Shown: piece after piece, positions 27,566 through 36,697 of the stretch
How positions within the stretch are numbered: position 1 is the first letter of the stretch
Layout of the letters: each line of letters starts with the position of its first letter
Source of the DNA: Limnothrix sp. CACIAM 69d
GTDB lineage: Bacteria; Cyanobacteriota; Cyanobacteriia; CACIAM-69d
Direction of reading: 5' to 3'
NCBI GenBank assembly: GCA_001913845.2
Contig: MKGP02000041.1
Span: forward strand, 58,154-122,153
DNA: 64,000 bases
Made by a program: the position numbers and the translations under genes
The notes under the pieces: model-generated
Told to the model about the DNA's origin: nothing
Seen by the model: only the letters and a program-made list of their open reading frames with translations
Database searches by the model: none

Positions 27566-30500
27566 CTAGGCAGGGCCCGAAGCCTCGGCGGACTTGGTGG
27601 GCAGGGCCACGCCCAGCCCCTGGGCCAAATGTTGCACCTGGGCCAGAACCAGGCGATCGGGATCATGCACCATCCGGGGCAAAATTTCCGCCAACATCCG
27701 CTGAGAAGCCAACTCCAAATAGGCTAGCACCGCTTCCCGCACAAAGCCGCGTGGGTGACGCAAACAGGCCAGGGTTTGATCCGTGGTTAGGCTCCAGCGC
27801 AAAGACCGCGCCACATGGAAGCAACAGGCCAAGGGCCAATCGGACAGGAAGTAGCGCAGATCCAAAAGCCGCCGCACCCGATCGCGCGGGGCCATGGGTT
27901 GGTAATGCATCAGCTCATTCACCGCCGCCAGCCGATCGCGATCGTTCGCAGAGTCGAAAATTCCCAACACCGCTCGCTTACTGGGAATATCCAGCGTATT
28001 ATCCAAAATTTCCAAGCCCCGAGCCACGGACTCCCGCGACCCCGATCGCAAGTTGAAGGAAGCCGCTTGAATCGACCCGATCGGGTAGAGGAACTTCATC
28101 AAGGAAAAGAGCCGTTCATGGGCATCCTGAATCGAATCGCGCAGGGACTGGCGCAGCAAATCCGCCTCCCGACCCGTGAGGGATGCTTCCGACAAATCCA
28201 CCAGCGCCGCCGCCAATTGCCCCACGTAGCGCAACTCCTGGTCGATCGCCATTTCCACCCCACTTCGCCCAATCCGCCGCAGCACGCCCTCAATCCCCGC
28301 GTCGTCGGGCAGCTTCAGCAGGGTACGCATAATCGTTTGGCGGGTGGCTCCCCAGGACACCAACAACCGCGACACCAAAATATCCAAGGCTTCCGAGGTG
28401 CTAATGCGCCCGATCGCCCCCCAGGCCTGCATCCGCATCAGATCTGGCTTATGGCAATCCTCCGCCATCTCCAACAGCATCGGCAGCACCTCATGCTCCA
28501 GCTTGGTCAACCCGCGCAGGGCCGATTCCCGGGTGCTCTTGTAATTCAGCCCCCGCAACAGGGCCGGGTAGTAGTCTTCCAGCCGGGCCGAGGCAATCAC
28601 TTCCAGCAGGGCGCAACGCACCTCCACCGATGAATCTTGAAGCAAATCTGGCACATACAACCGCAGGGCCTGGAGATAGGCCGCCTCGCCCAAGGCCCGA
28701 CAACCCATCACCCGCTCTCGCACATCACCGCTGGTGAGCATTCGGCGCAAGCTGTTGGTGGCTTCGGCCTTTTGGCTCGCGGATCCACGGCGCATAATCA
28801 ACGAGGCCGCCGTGCCCCGCACCATGGGATCCACCTCGGGCCGCAGGTAGGGCTGCAAATGGCGCACATCCTGATCGGATTCCGTAATCCAGACGTAGCG
28901 CAGGGCCGCCGCCAGCACCTCCGGCGGTGGTTGCTGGACAATCAGGGCCCGCACTTGCGCGAGGTAGTCCGTTTGGGGCCGCTCCAGCATCACTTCCAAA
29001 CATTGCTTTTGCAGCACGGGCGGAAACCCGGTCAGCAGGGGAGCCAGCACTTCACTGGCCCGCTCGGGGTCAATGCGGCTCAGGAGTTCGATGCACGATC
29101 GCTTGTCTTCGGGGGTGGTTCCCGGTTGCACCAGGGCCTCAATCACCGCCTGGCGCAGGGTGGAAGAATCCACATCCATCGTGCCCAGTCGGCCCCGCTC
29201 GGCGCTGATCACCAACAGGCTGATGTAGCGCGATCGCAACCCCAACACCGCTACCACCCAGAGCACCGCCAAAATGACGATCGCCCCCAGCACAATCCAG
29301 CTTTGGGCTTCCAGGTAGTCCGGTGGTAAAAAGTGCTTGCAAACAAACACCGTTCCCAAAATCAGCAGCCCCGCCAGCCCCGTGGAGAGCGACTCAAACA
29401 CGCCCCGAACGCGGGCTTGGATGCTGCCCCGCACGCTGTCAGGGATGGGCTGGAACAGCACTGGGTTGGTGCTGGCAAAGAGGGTATAACGCAGCAGCTC
29501 ATCCATGAACTTCAGGCCGATCGCCCCGAGGAACGCGCCCGAAAATCCATGGGACGCTAGCGGAATGCTCAACAGGGCCAACACCCCGGAAATTAGCACC
29601 GCCGTGGGCAAAATGGCCGCCGATCGAAACAGGCCAATCCGCTCGATCGCCCGACTGGAGACCAGCCATTGGGTCAGCAACTCCGCCAACCCCAACACCC
29701 CGTTAAACAGGCCCAAAAAACTGGCAATCTCGCTGGCCACGTCACCCCCGGTGCCCGTGACTGCCGACGTTTTACTTTGCAACTCCAGTCGATCGAAGAA
29801 CTGAAATTCCACCAGCAAAAACAACACCTGCGCCAGCATGAAAAAGGCCACCAGCCAGCCCGCATAGCTGCGCAGGGGCCCCTGAAGTCGGCGATTAGAA
29901 TCCGCCTGGGACTCTTCGGTGTAGCGACTGGGGGAATCGGGGAAAGCCTGGCTGTAGGCCCGGCCTAAATAAAACAAAATGCCGCCCCCAAAGGCGATCG
30001 TGGCGGCCGCCAACAGCAACACATTCGGCAGCCCCACCCAATCCAACAGCACCGGCAGCGAAAAACCGCTGATCACATCCGCCACCAGCACACCACTGCT
30101 GATGAGGGGATAGGTGCGCTTAATTTCTCGAATGTTAAAAAGTTGGTTGGCGGTGATGGAGGTGTTGATGTCGTTGAGCACATAGGTCACATCCAGCCAC
30201 AGCCGCATCACAAAAACCGTGATCGCCGCCAGGTGCTCAATGCCCAAGCCCGCCCGAAAGGCCACCAGGGGCAGGGCAATCAAAATCGGAATCAAGACGA
30301 TCGTCTGACGCAGGGGAATAACCTTCTGCATCAGGGAATAGGCAAAGCCCATCAGGGCCCCGATCGCCGCGTTGCCCAAATAAATGAGCGGCAGACCCAC
30401 GGCCCCGTAGCGATCGACAAACAGGCCCGCCGTGCTGTTATCCAGCCAACTCAACCCCACGGTGGTGGTGGTGTAGAAGGCGAACATCAACCAAGTGCGT

Positions 30501-30583
30501 TCCCCTTCTTCGGGCCGAAGGTTCAGCCAGCGCAGCACCTGTTGCCATGCGCCGCCTCGGGTTCCCTGATAGTTGGCATCCAT
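27566..30583 (-). CDS. Nucleotide-transporter-like membrane protein with C-terminal HEAT repeats
   Basis: A 1005-residue protein. Residues 30-430 form about 12 membrane helices and resemble the ATP/ADP antiporter (Npt/Tlc)-type branch of the MFS fold, as in DINTSITANQLFNIREIKRT followed by YPLISSGVLVADVISGFSLP. Residues 480-1005 are soluble, Arg/Leu-rich helical HEAT repeats (VRCALLEVIASARLEDYYPA, ESALRGLTKLEHEVLPMLLE). Related bacterial proteins combine such a transporter, HEAT repeats and a cyclic-nucleotide domain in one chain; here the last part is encoded by the next gene. ATG 30583 was chosen because the 40 residues upstream look non-coding. The substrate is unknown. Confidence 0.82.
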   Translation of the reverse strand: MDANYQGTRGGAWQQVLRWLNLRPEEGERTWLMFAFYTTTTVGLSWLDNSTAGLFVDRYGAVGLPLIYLGNAAIGALMGFAYSLMQKVIPLRQTIVLIPILIALPLVAFRAGLGIEHLAAITVFVMRLWLDVTYVLNDINTSITANQLFNIREIKRTYPLISSGVLVADVISGFSLPVLLDWVGLPNVLLLAAATIAFGGGILFYLGRAYSQAFPDSPSRYTEESQADSNRRLQGPLRSYAGWLVAFFMLAQVLFLLVEFQFFDRLELQSKTSAVTGTGGDVASEIASFLGLFNGVLGLAELLTQWLVSSRAIERIGLFRSAAILPTAVLISGVLALLSIPLASHGFSGAFLGAIGLKFMDELLRYTLFASTNPVLFQPIPDSVRGSIQARVRGVFESLSTGLAGLLILGTVFVCKHFLPPDYLEAQSWIVLGAIVILAVLWVVAVLGLRSRYISLLVISAERGRLGTMDVDSSTLRQAVIEALVQPGTTPEDKRSCIELLSRIDPERASEVLAPLLTGFPPVLQKQCLEVMLERPQTDYLAQVRALIVQQPPPEVLAAALRYVWITESDQDVRHLQPYLRPEVDPMVRGTAASLIMRRGSASQKAEATNSLRRMLTSGDVRERVMGCRALGEAAYLQALRLYVPDLLQDSSVEVRCALLEVIASARLEDYYPALLRGLNYKSTRESALRGLTKLEHEVLPMLLEMAEDCHKPDLMRMQAWGAIGRISTSEALDILVSRLLVSWGATRQTIMRTLLKLPDDAGIEGVLRRIGRSGVEMAIDQELRYVGQLAAALVDLSEASLTGREADLLRQSLRDSIQDAHERLFSLMKFLYPIGSIQAASFNLRSGSRESVARGLEILDNTLDIPSKRAVLGIFDSANDRDRLAAVNELMHYQPMAPRDRVRRLLDLRYFLSDWPLACCFHVARSLRWSLTTDQTLACLRHPRGFVREAVLAYLELASQRMLAEILPRMVHDPDRLVLAQVQHLAQGLGVALPTKSAEASGPA

Positions 30584-30769
30584 GGGCGATCGGTCAATCA
30601 AATGGAGTGGGCGGACGGGCAAGGGGAGAGGGGCGCGCGATCGCACGCCCCCCACCACACAAGGGTGACAAAACCGTGGACGGCTCGTCAATCTAATGGT
30701 CACGGTTGGGCCCAGGGGCCTCCGCGTGCCATCACCCAGTTTTCACCCCTGGCCATCCTGAGCCGAAGG

Positions 30770-31312
30770 TTACTTTTCCCGCTTGGGTGACAGCAGCATC
30801 ATCATATTGCGGCCTTCCCGCTTCGGTGCTTGCTGCACCTCAGCCACTTCTTGCAGATCCTGCATCATTTGATTGAGCAAGGTTTCCGCCAGGTGGGCGT
30901 GCTGAATTTCCCGCCCCCGGAAGGTGATCGTAGCCTTCACTTTGTCGCCGGCCTTGAGGAAGCGTTCAGCGGCGCGGATCCGCACTTGGTAATCGTGCGG
31001 GTCGATCTTGTAGCGCATCTTGACTTCTTTCACATCAGCCGTATGCTGCTTCTTCTTGGCCTCGCGCGCCTTTTTCTCTTGCTCAAACTTATATTTGCCG
31101 TAGTCCATGATCCGGCAAACGGGCGGCACGGCCTTGTCACTAATCAGCACGAGGTCTAGTTCCTTTTCCTCGGCCATGCGGCGTGCGTCGTAGGTGGGGA
31201 TGATTCCAACCTGTGCGCCGTCCGCATCAATCAGGCGCACTTCGGGAAAGCGGATGTTTTCGTTGATGGGGGGAAGATTCGCGGGTTTGCGTTTGTCGAT
31301 GACTGGTGGCAT
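30770..31312 (-). CDS. infC: Translation initiation factor IF-3
   Basis: A 180-residue IF-3, which binds the 30S subunit, keeps it apart from 50S and checks the start codon. The N-terminal domain begins [19 protein letters not shown] and the linker carries [16 protein letters not shown], both standard. The C-terminal domain has [17 protein letters not shown] and [15 protein letters not shown]. It starts with ATG at 31312, not the rare AUU used in enterobacteria. Ribosomal genes rpmI and rplT, often next to infC elsewhere, are not here. It is 186 bases upstream of the transporter-like/HEAT gene on the same strand. Confidence 0.97.
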   Translation of the reverse strand: MPPVIDKRKPANLPPINENIRFPEVRLIDADGAQVGIIPTYDARRMAEEKELDLVLISDKAVPPVCRIMDYGKYKFEQEKKAREAKKKQHTADVKEVKMRYKIDPHDYQVRIRAAERFLKAGDKVKATITFRGREIQHAHLAETLLNQMMQDLQEVAEVQQAPKREGRNMMMLLSPKREK

Positions 31313-31780
31313 TGGTGAAATGGATTCTGGGGTAGCGCGATCGCTGTGAATGGAGCTTTTGAAGTTTATTTAGGCTGGGCCAGCGTTGCTAGGGCGGGAA
31401 ACAGCCGATCGCGTGGGGCGATTGAGGCGATTTGCTTCCGTCTTAGCACGATCGAGCAATCAATTGAATGGTGTCGAACGGTCTTGAACCATCCAGCGTC
31501 TGGCTGCTGCGGGACAAACTGGGCCCAAAACAACAGGGACTGCCACCTATTTTACTCTGTGCCAGGGGTGGATGGGATGAGGGACTTTTCGGGCGATCAC
31601 ACCTTGGAAATAGGCGGTTTGATCGGCTAAGGTGCAGCTAAGGATGTCAATAAATTCGCAAGATTTCTTAGTATTTGATCCAGGCAACTGAATCATGATG
31701 GTCTTTGTGATCCAGTGCCTCGATCAAGGCCATTCGATCATCAAGGCCACTCGATCAAAAGTATTCGGCCAAAGTACCCA
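31313..31780. other. Divergent intergenic region
   Basis: These 468 bases separate the divergent infC and hydrolase genes and must hold both promoters. At 31723-31756 the 17-base unit ATCAAGGCCATTCGATC is repeated once with one change, ending 24 bases before the hydrolase start. No RNA gene or riboswitch was recognised. Confidence 0.55.
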
Positions 31781-32785
31781 ATGAACGCAATTTCACTGGC
31801 CACGACCGACCAGCACCCCCTAGACCCTCAACTCCCAGCACGATCGTGGGTCGATCGCGTGGGCGATCGGCGTGATTGGGTTTGGCGCGGTTGGTCAACC
31901 CACTACAGTTTCCTGCCCGGCCCGGCGGTGAATGGCGGGCCGCCCATTTTGTTGCTGCATGGGTTTGGGGCCTCGATCGGCTATTGGCGCTCCAACATGG
32001 AAGCCCTGGCCACTCACCACCCGGTTTATGCCCTCGATTTAGTCGGCTTTGGCGCATCCTGCAAACCGTCAGTGGCCTACGATGCCTACTTTTGGGCGGA
32101 GCAGGTGCGGGAGTTTTGGCAAACCTTCATTGGGGTTCCGGCGGTGGTGGTGGGCAACTCGATCGGCTCGGCCATTGCCCTCACGGTGGCGGAATGCTAC
32201 CCCGAAATGGTTTGTGGGGCCGTGGCCATTAGCTTGCCCGATCCATCCATGCGCGAGGAGATCATTCCCAGGGCCCTGCGCCCGCTGGTGCTGGGGCTGG
32301 AGAATTTGGTGGCTTCTCCCTGGCTGTTGCAGGCTGTTTTTTATGGGGTGCGCCGGCCGGCCGTGGTGCGGCGCTGGGCTGGCTTGGCTTGGGGCGATCC
32401 CGGGGCGATCGATCCGGAGTTGGTGGAAATTTTGACAGAGCCGGCCCGCGATCGGGGGGCGGCCCGCACCTTTGCCCAAATCATTCGCGCCATGGCCAGC
32501 AGCCGGTTTTCGCCCCCCATTCGGCGGGTGTTGAACCACATCCAAATTCCGGTGCTCCTGCTGTGGGGCACGCGCGATCGACTGATTCCCTTTGCTCTGT
32601 CCCAACAGTTTGTCGGTTGTTCACCGCGCTTGGAATTTGTGCCGATCGAGGGAGCAGGCCATTGTCCCCACGATGAAGCGCCCGATCGGGTGAATGCCCT
32701 CTTGCGCCAATGGCTCGATCGACTGGGGCGATCGGCCGACACGGCGGGAGAAAACCAGGCTGCGAACCAGACAAAACCCCGGTAA
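31781..32785 (+). CDS. Alpha/beta hydrolase
   Basis: A 334-residue alpha/beta hydrolase. The oxyanion segment is LLLHGFGASIGYWRSNM. The nucleophile elbow is GNSIGS with Ser127, and the catalytic His is in GAGHCPHDEAPD near residue 302. The DLVGFGASCKP strand is typical of the cyanobacterial/plant group that includes pheophytinase and chlorophyll dephytylase. Similarity to that group is a family impression, so a chlorophyll-related substrate is only a possibility. There is no signal peptide. The stop codon lies inside a terminator-like hairpin, and cysA follows 91 bases later. Confidence 0.85.
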   Translation: MNAISLATTDQHPLDPQLPARSWVDRVGDRRDWVWRGWSTHYSFLPGPAVNGGPPILLLHGFGASIGYWRSNMEALATHHPVYALDLVGFGASCKPSVAYDAYFWAEQVREFWQTFIGVPAVVVGNSIGSAIALTVAECYPEMVCGAVAISLPDPSMREEIIPRALRPLVLGLENLVASPWLLQAVFYGVRRPAVVRRWAGLAWGDPGAIDPELVEILTEPARDRGAARTFAQIIRAMASSRFSPPIRRVLNHIQIPVLLLWGTRDRLIPFALSQQFVGCSPRLEFVPIEGAGHCPHDEAPDRVNALLRQWLDRLGRSADTAGENQAANQTKPR

Positions 32786-32807
32786 AACGACCGAGAAAGC
32801 GGGGTTT
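32774..32807 (+). terminator. Hairpin overlapping the hydrolase stop codon
   Basis: AAACCCCG (32774-32781) pairs with CGGGGTTT (32800-32807) around an 18-base loop that contains the TAA stop. Only a short T-run is part of the stem itself, so it is a plausible but not certain terminator between the hydrolase and cysA. Confidence 0.55.
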
Positions 32808-32876
32808 AGGACATTGATCGGCCACCTATCCATTGCATAATGGGGGGCAACCTTTCGCATCGGGAGCAGCGGCATC

Positions 32877-33893
32877 GTGGGCATCGTCGTAGAAAACGTC
32901 ACCAAACGCTTTGGCGATTTCCTGGCCGTCGATAACGTCAGCCTTAGCTTAGAGTCCGGTTCGCTGGTGGCCCTGTTGGGTGCGTCAGGATCCGGTAAAT
33001 CCACCCTGTTGCGGTTGATTGCCGGCCTCGAAAAGCCGGACAGCGGGCGCATTTGGCTCACCGGCAAAGATACCACTGACCAAACCGTACAAGAGCGCAA
33101 CATCGGCTTTGTGTTTCAGCACTACGCCCTGTTTAAGCACATGACCGTGCGCCAAAACATTGGCTTTGGGTTGGAATTACAAAAGACCGATCGCGCCAAG
33201 GTGCGCCAGCGGGTGGATGAGCTGCTGGAGTTGGTGCAGCTTTCGGGGTTGGGCGATCGCTACCCCTCCCAACTGTCCGGCGGCCAACGGCAGCGGGTGG
33301 CCCTGGCGCGGGCGTTGGCTGTGGAACCGAAGGTGTTGCTGTTGGATGAACCCTTTGGAGCATTGGATGCGAGGGTGCGCAAGGATTTGCGGGCCTGGTT
33401 GCGGCGTTTGCACGATGAAGTGCATGTGACCACGGTTTTTGTGACCCACGACCAAGAGGAAGCGATGGAAGTGGCCGATGAAATTGTGATTGTGAATCAT
33501 GGGCGCATTGAACAAATTGGCTCGCCCGCTGAAATTTACGATCACCCCGCCACGCCTTTTGTGATGAAGTTCATTGGGCCGGTGAACATTCTGCCCAGCG
33601 ATTCCCAAATCTTCCAAGCTCACGGCATTGATTCCACGGAGCCGGAAATTTTCCTGCGGCCCCATGATGTGGTGATTGAACTAGCACCGGACAAGGCCAC
33701 GGCTCCGGCCCGCGTTAGTCGGCTGGTGCATTTGGGTTGGGAAATTCAGGCGGAATTGGTGTTGGATGATGGGCAGGTGATGACGGCCCATCTGACGCGA
33801 GAACGGTTTGATGAATTAGATCTTTCGCCCCAGCAACGGGTTTACGTCAAGCCCAAGGGAGCGAAGGCGTTTCCGCTGCATTATTCGATCTAA
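32877..33893 (+). CDS. cysA: Sulfate/thiosulfate ABC transporter ATPase CysA
   Basis: A 338-residue ATP-binding subunit. It has Walker [10 protein letters not shown] (35-43), the Q-loop [11 protein letters not shown], signature [15 protein letters not shown], Walker [13 protein letters not shown], and the H-loop [11 protein letters not shown]. Residues 240-338 form the regulatory beta-domain typical of CysA/PotA-type ATPases ([12 protein letters not shown]). The N-terminus [21 protein letters not shown] is characteristic of CysA. No permease (cysT, cysW) or binding protein gene is beside it, so it must work with subunits encoded elsewhere. The start is GTG at 32877, preceded by GGGAGC. Confidence 0.88.
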   Translation: MGIVVENVTKRFGDFLAVDNVSLSLESGSLVALLGASGSGKSTLLRLIAGLEKPDSGRIWLTGKDTTDQTVQERNIGFVFQHYALFKHMTVRQNIGFGLELQKTDRAKVRQRVDELLELVQLSGLGDRYPSQLSGGQRQRVALARALAVEPKVLLLDEPFGALDARVRKDLRAWLRRLHDEVHVTTVFVTHDQEEAMEVADEIVIVNHGRIEQIGSPAEIYDHPATPFVMKFIGPVNILPSDSQIFQAHGIDSTEPEIFLRPHDVVIELAPDKATAPARVSRLVHLGWEIQAELVLDDGQVMTAHLTRERFDELDLSPQQRVYVKPKGAKAFPLHYSI

Positions 33894-33937
33894 CTCTGTC
33901 CAATTCAGCCTGAATCACCCTGCTTAATTCATTCAAT

Positions 33938-33976
33938 CGATCGATTGATTCGATCGATTGATTCGATCGATTGGTT
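33938..33976. repeat. 13-bp tandem repeat after cysA
   Basis: CGATCGATTGATT occurs twice exactly, then once as CGATCGATTGGTT, in the short gap between cysA and efeB. It contains CGATCG words like those scattered across the genome. Confidence 0.9.
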
Positions 33977-34008
33977 GAGTCAATGCGCCTTAAGCTGCGC
34001 TGCCTAAA

Positions 34009-35256
34009 TTACACCGATCGCAACAGGGACTGGCCCAAGTAACTGTCGCGATCGGCCACGCCGGGAAGGGCAAAAAAGTAGCCACCCCCGATCGGCTTAA
34101 TGTATTCCTCCAAGGGTTCACCATTCAATCGATTTTGGATGGCTTCAAAGCCGGTTTTCACATCCTGTTGAAAGGCCAAAAAGAGCAAGCCCATGTCCAA
34201 CTGGCCAGCGCGATCGATGTCACGGGAGTAGTGGAATCCCTTGCGCAAAATTTGATGTTCTCCCATGCCGGGATTGCGCGGATTGGCCAATCGAATATGG
34301 GAGTCGAGGGGAATAGCTTTGCCGGCCCGTTGATAGTTCGGAATCTCTTCCTCGTGGCGATAACCCAAGGGCGCACCGCTGCTGCGCGATCGCCCCATCA
34401 CCGCTTCTTGCTCATCCAAGGGAGTTCGATCCCAAAACTCCACAAACATCCGAATAATTCGCACCACATGATAGGAACCACCGACCGTCCAGGCCGGTTC
34501 TGGGCTGTTGCGAGAAACCCAAACCAACCGGTTCATTAATTTCTCGTCTTTTGGGTTCGGGTTTACCGTGCCGTCCTTGAAACCCAACAGATTGCGCACG
34601 GTGGTGCGGCGGGGATGGGGGTCGCGATCGGGCTGTTGGAAACCGGCCATTTGCCAACGCAAAACCACCAACCCCGACAACTGCTTCAGGATGTCGCGCA
34701 GGGCGTGGATGTTGGTTTCTTCGTGGTTGGCGCAAAACTGCAAAAGCAAGTCGCCATGGCAAAGCTGGGGATCGAGGCGATCATTTGGGAAGTTGGGCAT
34801 TTCCGTCAAATGACGGGGTTTGGCGGCGGCCAGGCCGTAGCGCTGGTCAAACAGAGAAGCCCCCACGGAAACGGTGACCGTGAGCCGATCGGCGGGAAAT
34901 TCGTCGCCCAAAATACCGGAGCCACTGGGGGGATAGCGCTGATCCAAGGGTTTCAGAGCACCACCGGCCATCAAATAGGCAATCCGATCGGTCAGGGCTT
35001 GAAACAGTTGAGTCAGTTCCTGGCGATCGCGCGCGGTCACGTCCAGAGCCACCACCAGGGCAGCGGCCACATCCGGTGTCGCGATGCCCGGTTGGTGGGG
35101 GCCCCAAAAGGGAATCGCCTCCGCTAGGGCAGCGGCCTGGGAGCGATCGCCCCACCAACGCTGACCTTGCCACAGGCCCAGGCCTGCACCAACGGCGACC
35201 GCCAATCCCCGTCCCAGGAGTTGCCGCCGACTCCAGGAAAAGCGTGGTTTTACCAT
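34009..35256 (-). CDS. efeB: Dye-decolorizing heme peroxidase EfeB
   Basis: A 415-residue Dyp-type peroxidase. A twin-arginine signal (SWSRRQLLGRG, then a hydrophobic stretch) sends it folded out of the cytoplasm. The Dyp motif GxxDG is seen as LLGFKDGTVNP. The proximal heme His is probably in DSHIRLANPRN, and the distal Arg is in VRIIRMFVEFWDRTP. The GMGEHQILRKGFHYSRD segment is usual for EfeB. In EfeUOB systems this protein takes part in ferrous iron uptake or heme iron release. It is downstream of efeO on the same strand with 90 bases between. ATG 35256 was chosen so that the twin-arginine motif lies near the N-terminus. Confidence 0.92.
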   Translation of the reverse strand: MVKPRFSWSRRQLLGRGLAVAVGAGLGLWQGQRWWGDRSQAAALAEAIPFWGPHQPGIATPDVAAALVVALDVTARDRQELTQLFQALTDRIAYLMAGGALKPLDQRYPPSGSGILGDEFPADRLTVTVSVGASLFDQRYGLAAAKPRHLTEMPNFPNDRLDPQLCHGDLLLQFCANHEETNIHALRDILKQLSGLVVLRWQMAGFQQPDRDPHPRRTTVRNLLGFKDGTVNPNPKDEKLMNRLVWVSRNSPEPAWTVGGSYHVVRIIRMFVEFWDRTPLDEQEAVMGRSRSSGAPLGYRHEEEIPNYQRAGKAIPLDSHIRLANPRNPGMGEHQILRKGFHYSRDIDRAGQLDMGLLFLAFQQDVKTGFEAIQNRLNGEPLEEYIKPIGGGYFFALPGVADRDSYLGQSLLRSV

Positions 35257-35346
35257 GAATATGTCCTCTGAATGTCTCCTCAAAAACGATGTCGGGCCCG
35301 TTGGTATAGCAAGCAGTGGCGGGGATGGGATAACGGTTAGTTAGCC

Positions 35347-36387
35347 CTAAACGCCAATTACGCCCCGTAGTTTGGAAATGTTTTCCGCAAGCTTGGCCAA
35401 ATCTGCCTGGAGGCGTTTTTTGTCGGCGGCCGAAAGCTTGTCGTAGGTCATGAAGTCGCCATTGGGCAGCTTATATTTCTCCAACACCTGATTCACGGCC
35501 GCAAAATCCCGATCGACCCGTTGCAGCACCGTGGGCTGAATTCGCTGCACCATGGGCCGCACCAAATTCACCACTTTTTGGGAGCCTTCCAAGTTGGCGC
35601 GGAATGACCAAAAATCCAGACGGCTGTAGCGATCTTCCTCGCCGGTAATTTTGCCCAGGGAGACTTCTTCAATCAGTTCCGAAGCCCCGCGAACCATATC
35701 CCTCGGCTCAATTTCCAAAGAAGCCACGCAGGTTTTTAGACCCTGAAGATCCGTCATCAGCTTGCGGGCAAAGGGTTCATAGCCTTTGGTGGTGTTGTAT
35801 TTAAACAGCCCCATTTCAATGCGGTGGAAACCGGTGAATGCGGGGTCGTCTTCCCCTTTAAAGTCATCCACCCGCGCATCGATCGCCCCATCCAGGGCCG
35901 CAAAGGACGAAGCGATCGGCTCAATGCGCTCCCAACCCAACCGCGATGAGCCATAGACCGCTTTCGCACCCGCCACATCTCCGGCAATTACCCGATCGGT
36001 AAACACCTTCGTATCGGTCACCAGGCGATCGACCTCTTGCACCACATAGGTCTTGTAATCGGCCACTGCCTTTTGCAGTTCCTCTGGCTTAATGGCCGGG
36101 TTCGGCGTGGCCGCAGCACTGCTGTCTTCGGCCCCTTCGCCCCCTTCACCGCCTTCGCCCCCTTCGCCGCCTTCGCCGCCAGCGCCCCGCCGACAGGGAT
36201 CCAGCTCCGAAGCTGCCGCCCCCGGCGAGGCTGTTGCAGAAGCCACGGGAGATTCAGCCCCAGGTGAGGCCGCTTCCTGGGTTGAGACCGCTGCATTTTG
36301 CTGAGGTGCAACCGCACAGCCCGTGGGACTCAGGGCCGTTAATAGATATGCGCCAATGCCAACCCAAAGTTTTGTCTTATTTTTCAT
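35347..36387 (-). CDS. efeO: Iron-uptake lipoprotein EfeO (imelysin/M75 family)
   Basis: A 346-residue exported protein. A lipobox (LSPTGCAVA) marks a lipoprotein, followed by an 80-residue Ala/Ser/Pro linker with a Gly-Gly-Glu repeat. The imelysin-like EfeO domain then starts near residue 95 (ELQKAVADYKTYVVQEVDRLV). It carries the metal-associated HRIEMGLF motif (HxxE) and the paired region LIEEVSLGKITGEEDRYSRLD. EfeO binds iron in the periplasm for an EfeU permease; no efeU gene is in the window. With efeB just downstream this is an efeOB unit. The linker's GGE run comes from a 9-base tandem repeat and may vary in length. ATG 36387. Confidence 0.9.
   Translation of the reverse strand: MKNKTKLWVGIGAYLLTALSPTGCAVAPQQNAAVSTQEAASPGAESPVASATASPGAAASELDPCRRGAGGEGGEGGEGGEGGEGAEDSSAAATPNPAIKPEELQKAVADYKTYVVQEVDRLVTDTKVFTDRVIAGDVAGAKAVYGSSRLGWERIEPIASSFAALDGAIDARVDDFKGEDDPAFTGFHRIEMGLFKYNTTKGYEPFARKLMTDLQGLKTCVASLEIEPRDMVRGASELIEEVSLGKITGEEDRYSRLDFWSFRANLEGSQKVVNLVRPMVQRIQPTVLQRVDRDFAAVNQVLEKYKLPNGDFMTYDKLSAADKKRLQADLAKLAENISKLRGVIGV
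36134..36178. repeat. 9-bp tandem repeat inside efeO
   Basis: Five 9-base units of the CCTTCGCCG type run in a row and encode Gly-Gly-Glu repeats in the efeO linker. The length is a multiple of three, so copy-number changes would keep the frame. Confidence 0.9.
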
Positions 36388-36697
36388 GGCTGCTGAAGTC
36401 TGATGGCTAAAGATCCGATGGCCGGAGGCAACGGTTGCATGGCGGAGGTTGCTGAGGCGCACCGATTGGCCCCTCCAGAAATTGGAGCGGAGGTCAAAAA
36501 TTGCGAATTACTTGCAAGAGTATAACAGGTGCTTGTCCCGCTTCCTGGAGCCAAGCCAGAGCAGTCGTGATCGGGGAAAGACTTGTATTTCTTGAATTTA
36601 ACCGTTTTTGCAGTCAACCATACTCAAGGAACTTGAGCTGCTTAATGCCAAACCGTAGTAATTTTTCTAAGAAAACGATCTGCAATTAAAAAGACTA
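36388..36697. other. Divergent promoter region efeO / PiuC-like gene
   Basis: These 310 bases separate two divergent iron-related genes and must hold both promoters. The half near the hydroxylase is AT-rich. I looked for a Fur site; a TAATGATTAT stretch across the hydroxylase start is the best candidate, but it matches poorly. Confidence 0.5.

Noticed and set aside
31346..31630. A 94-codon frame between infC and the hydrolase
   Set aside because: Composition looks random, with scattered Cys and no recognisable motif; it overlaps the region expected to hold promoters.
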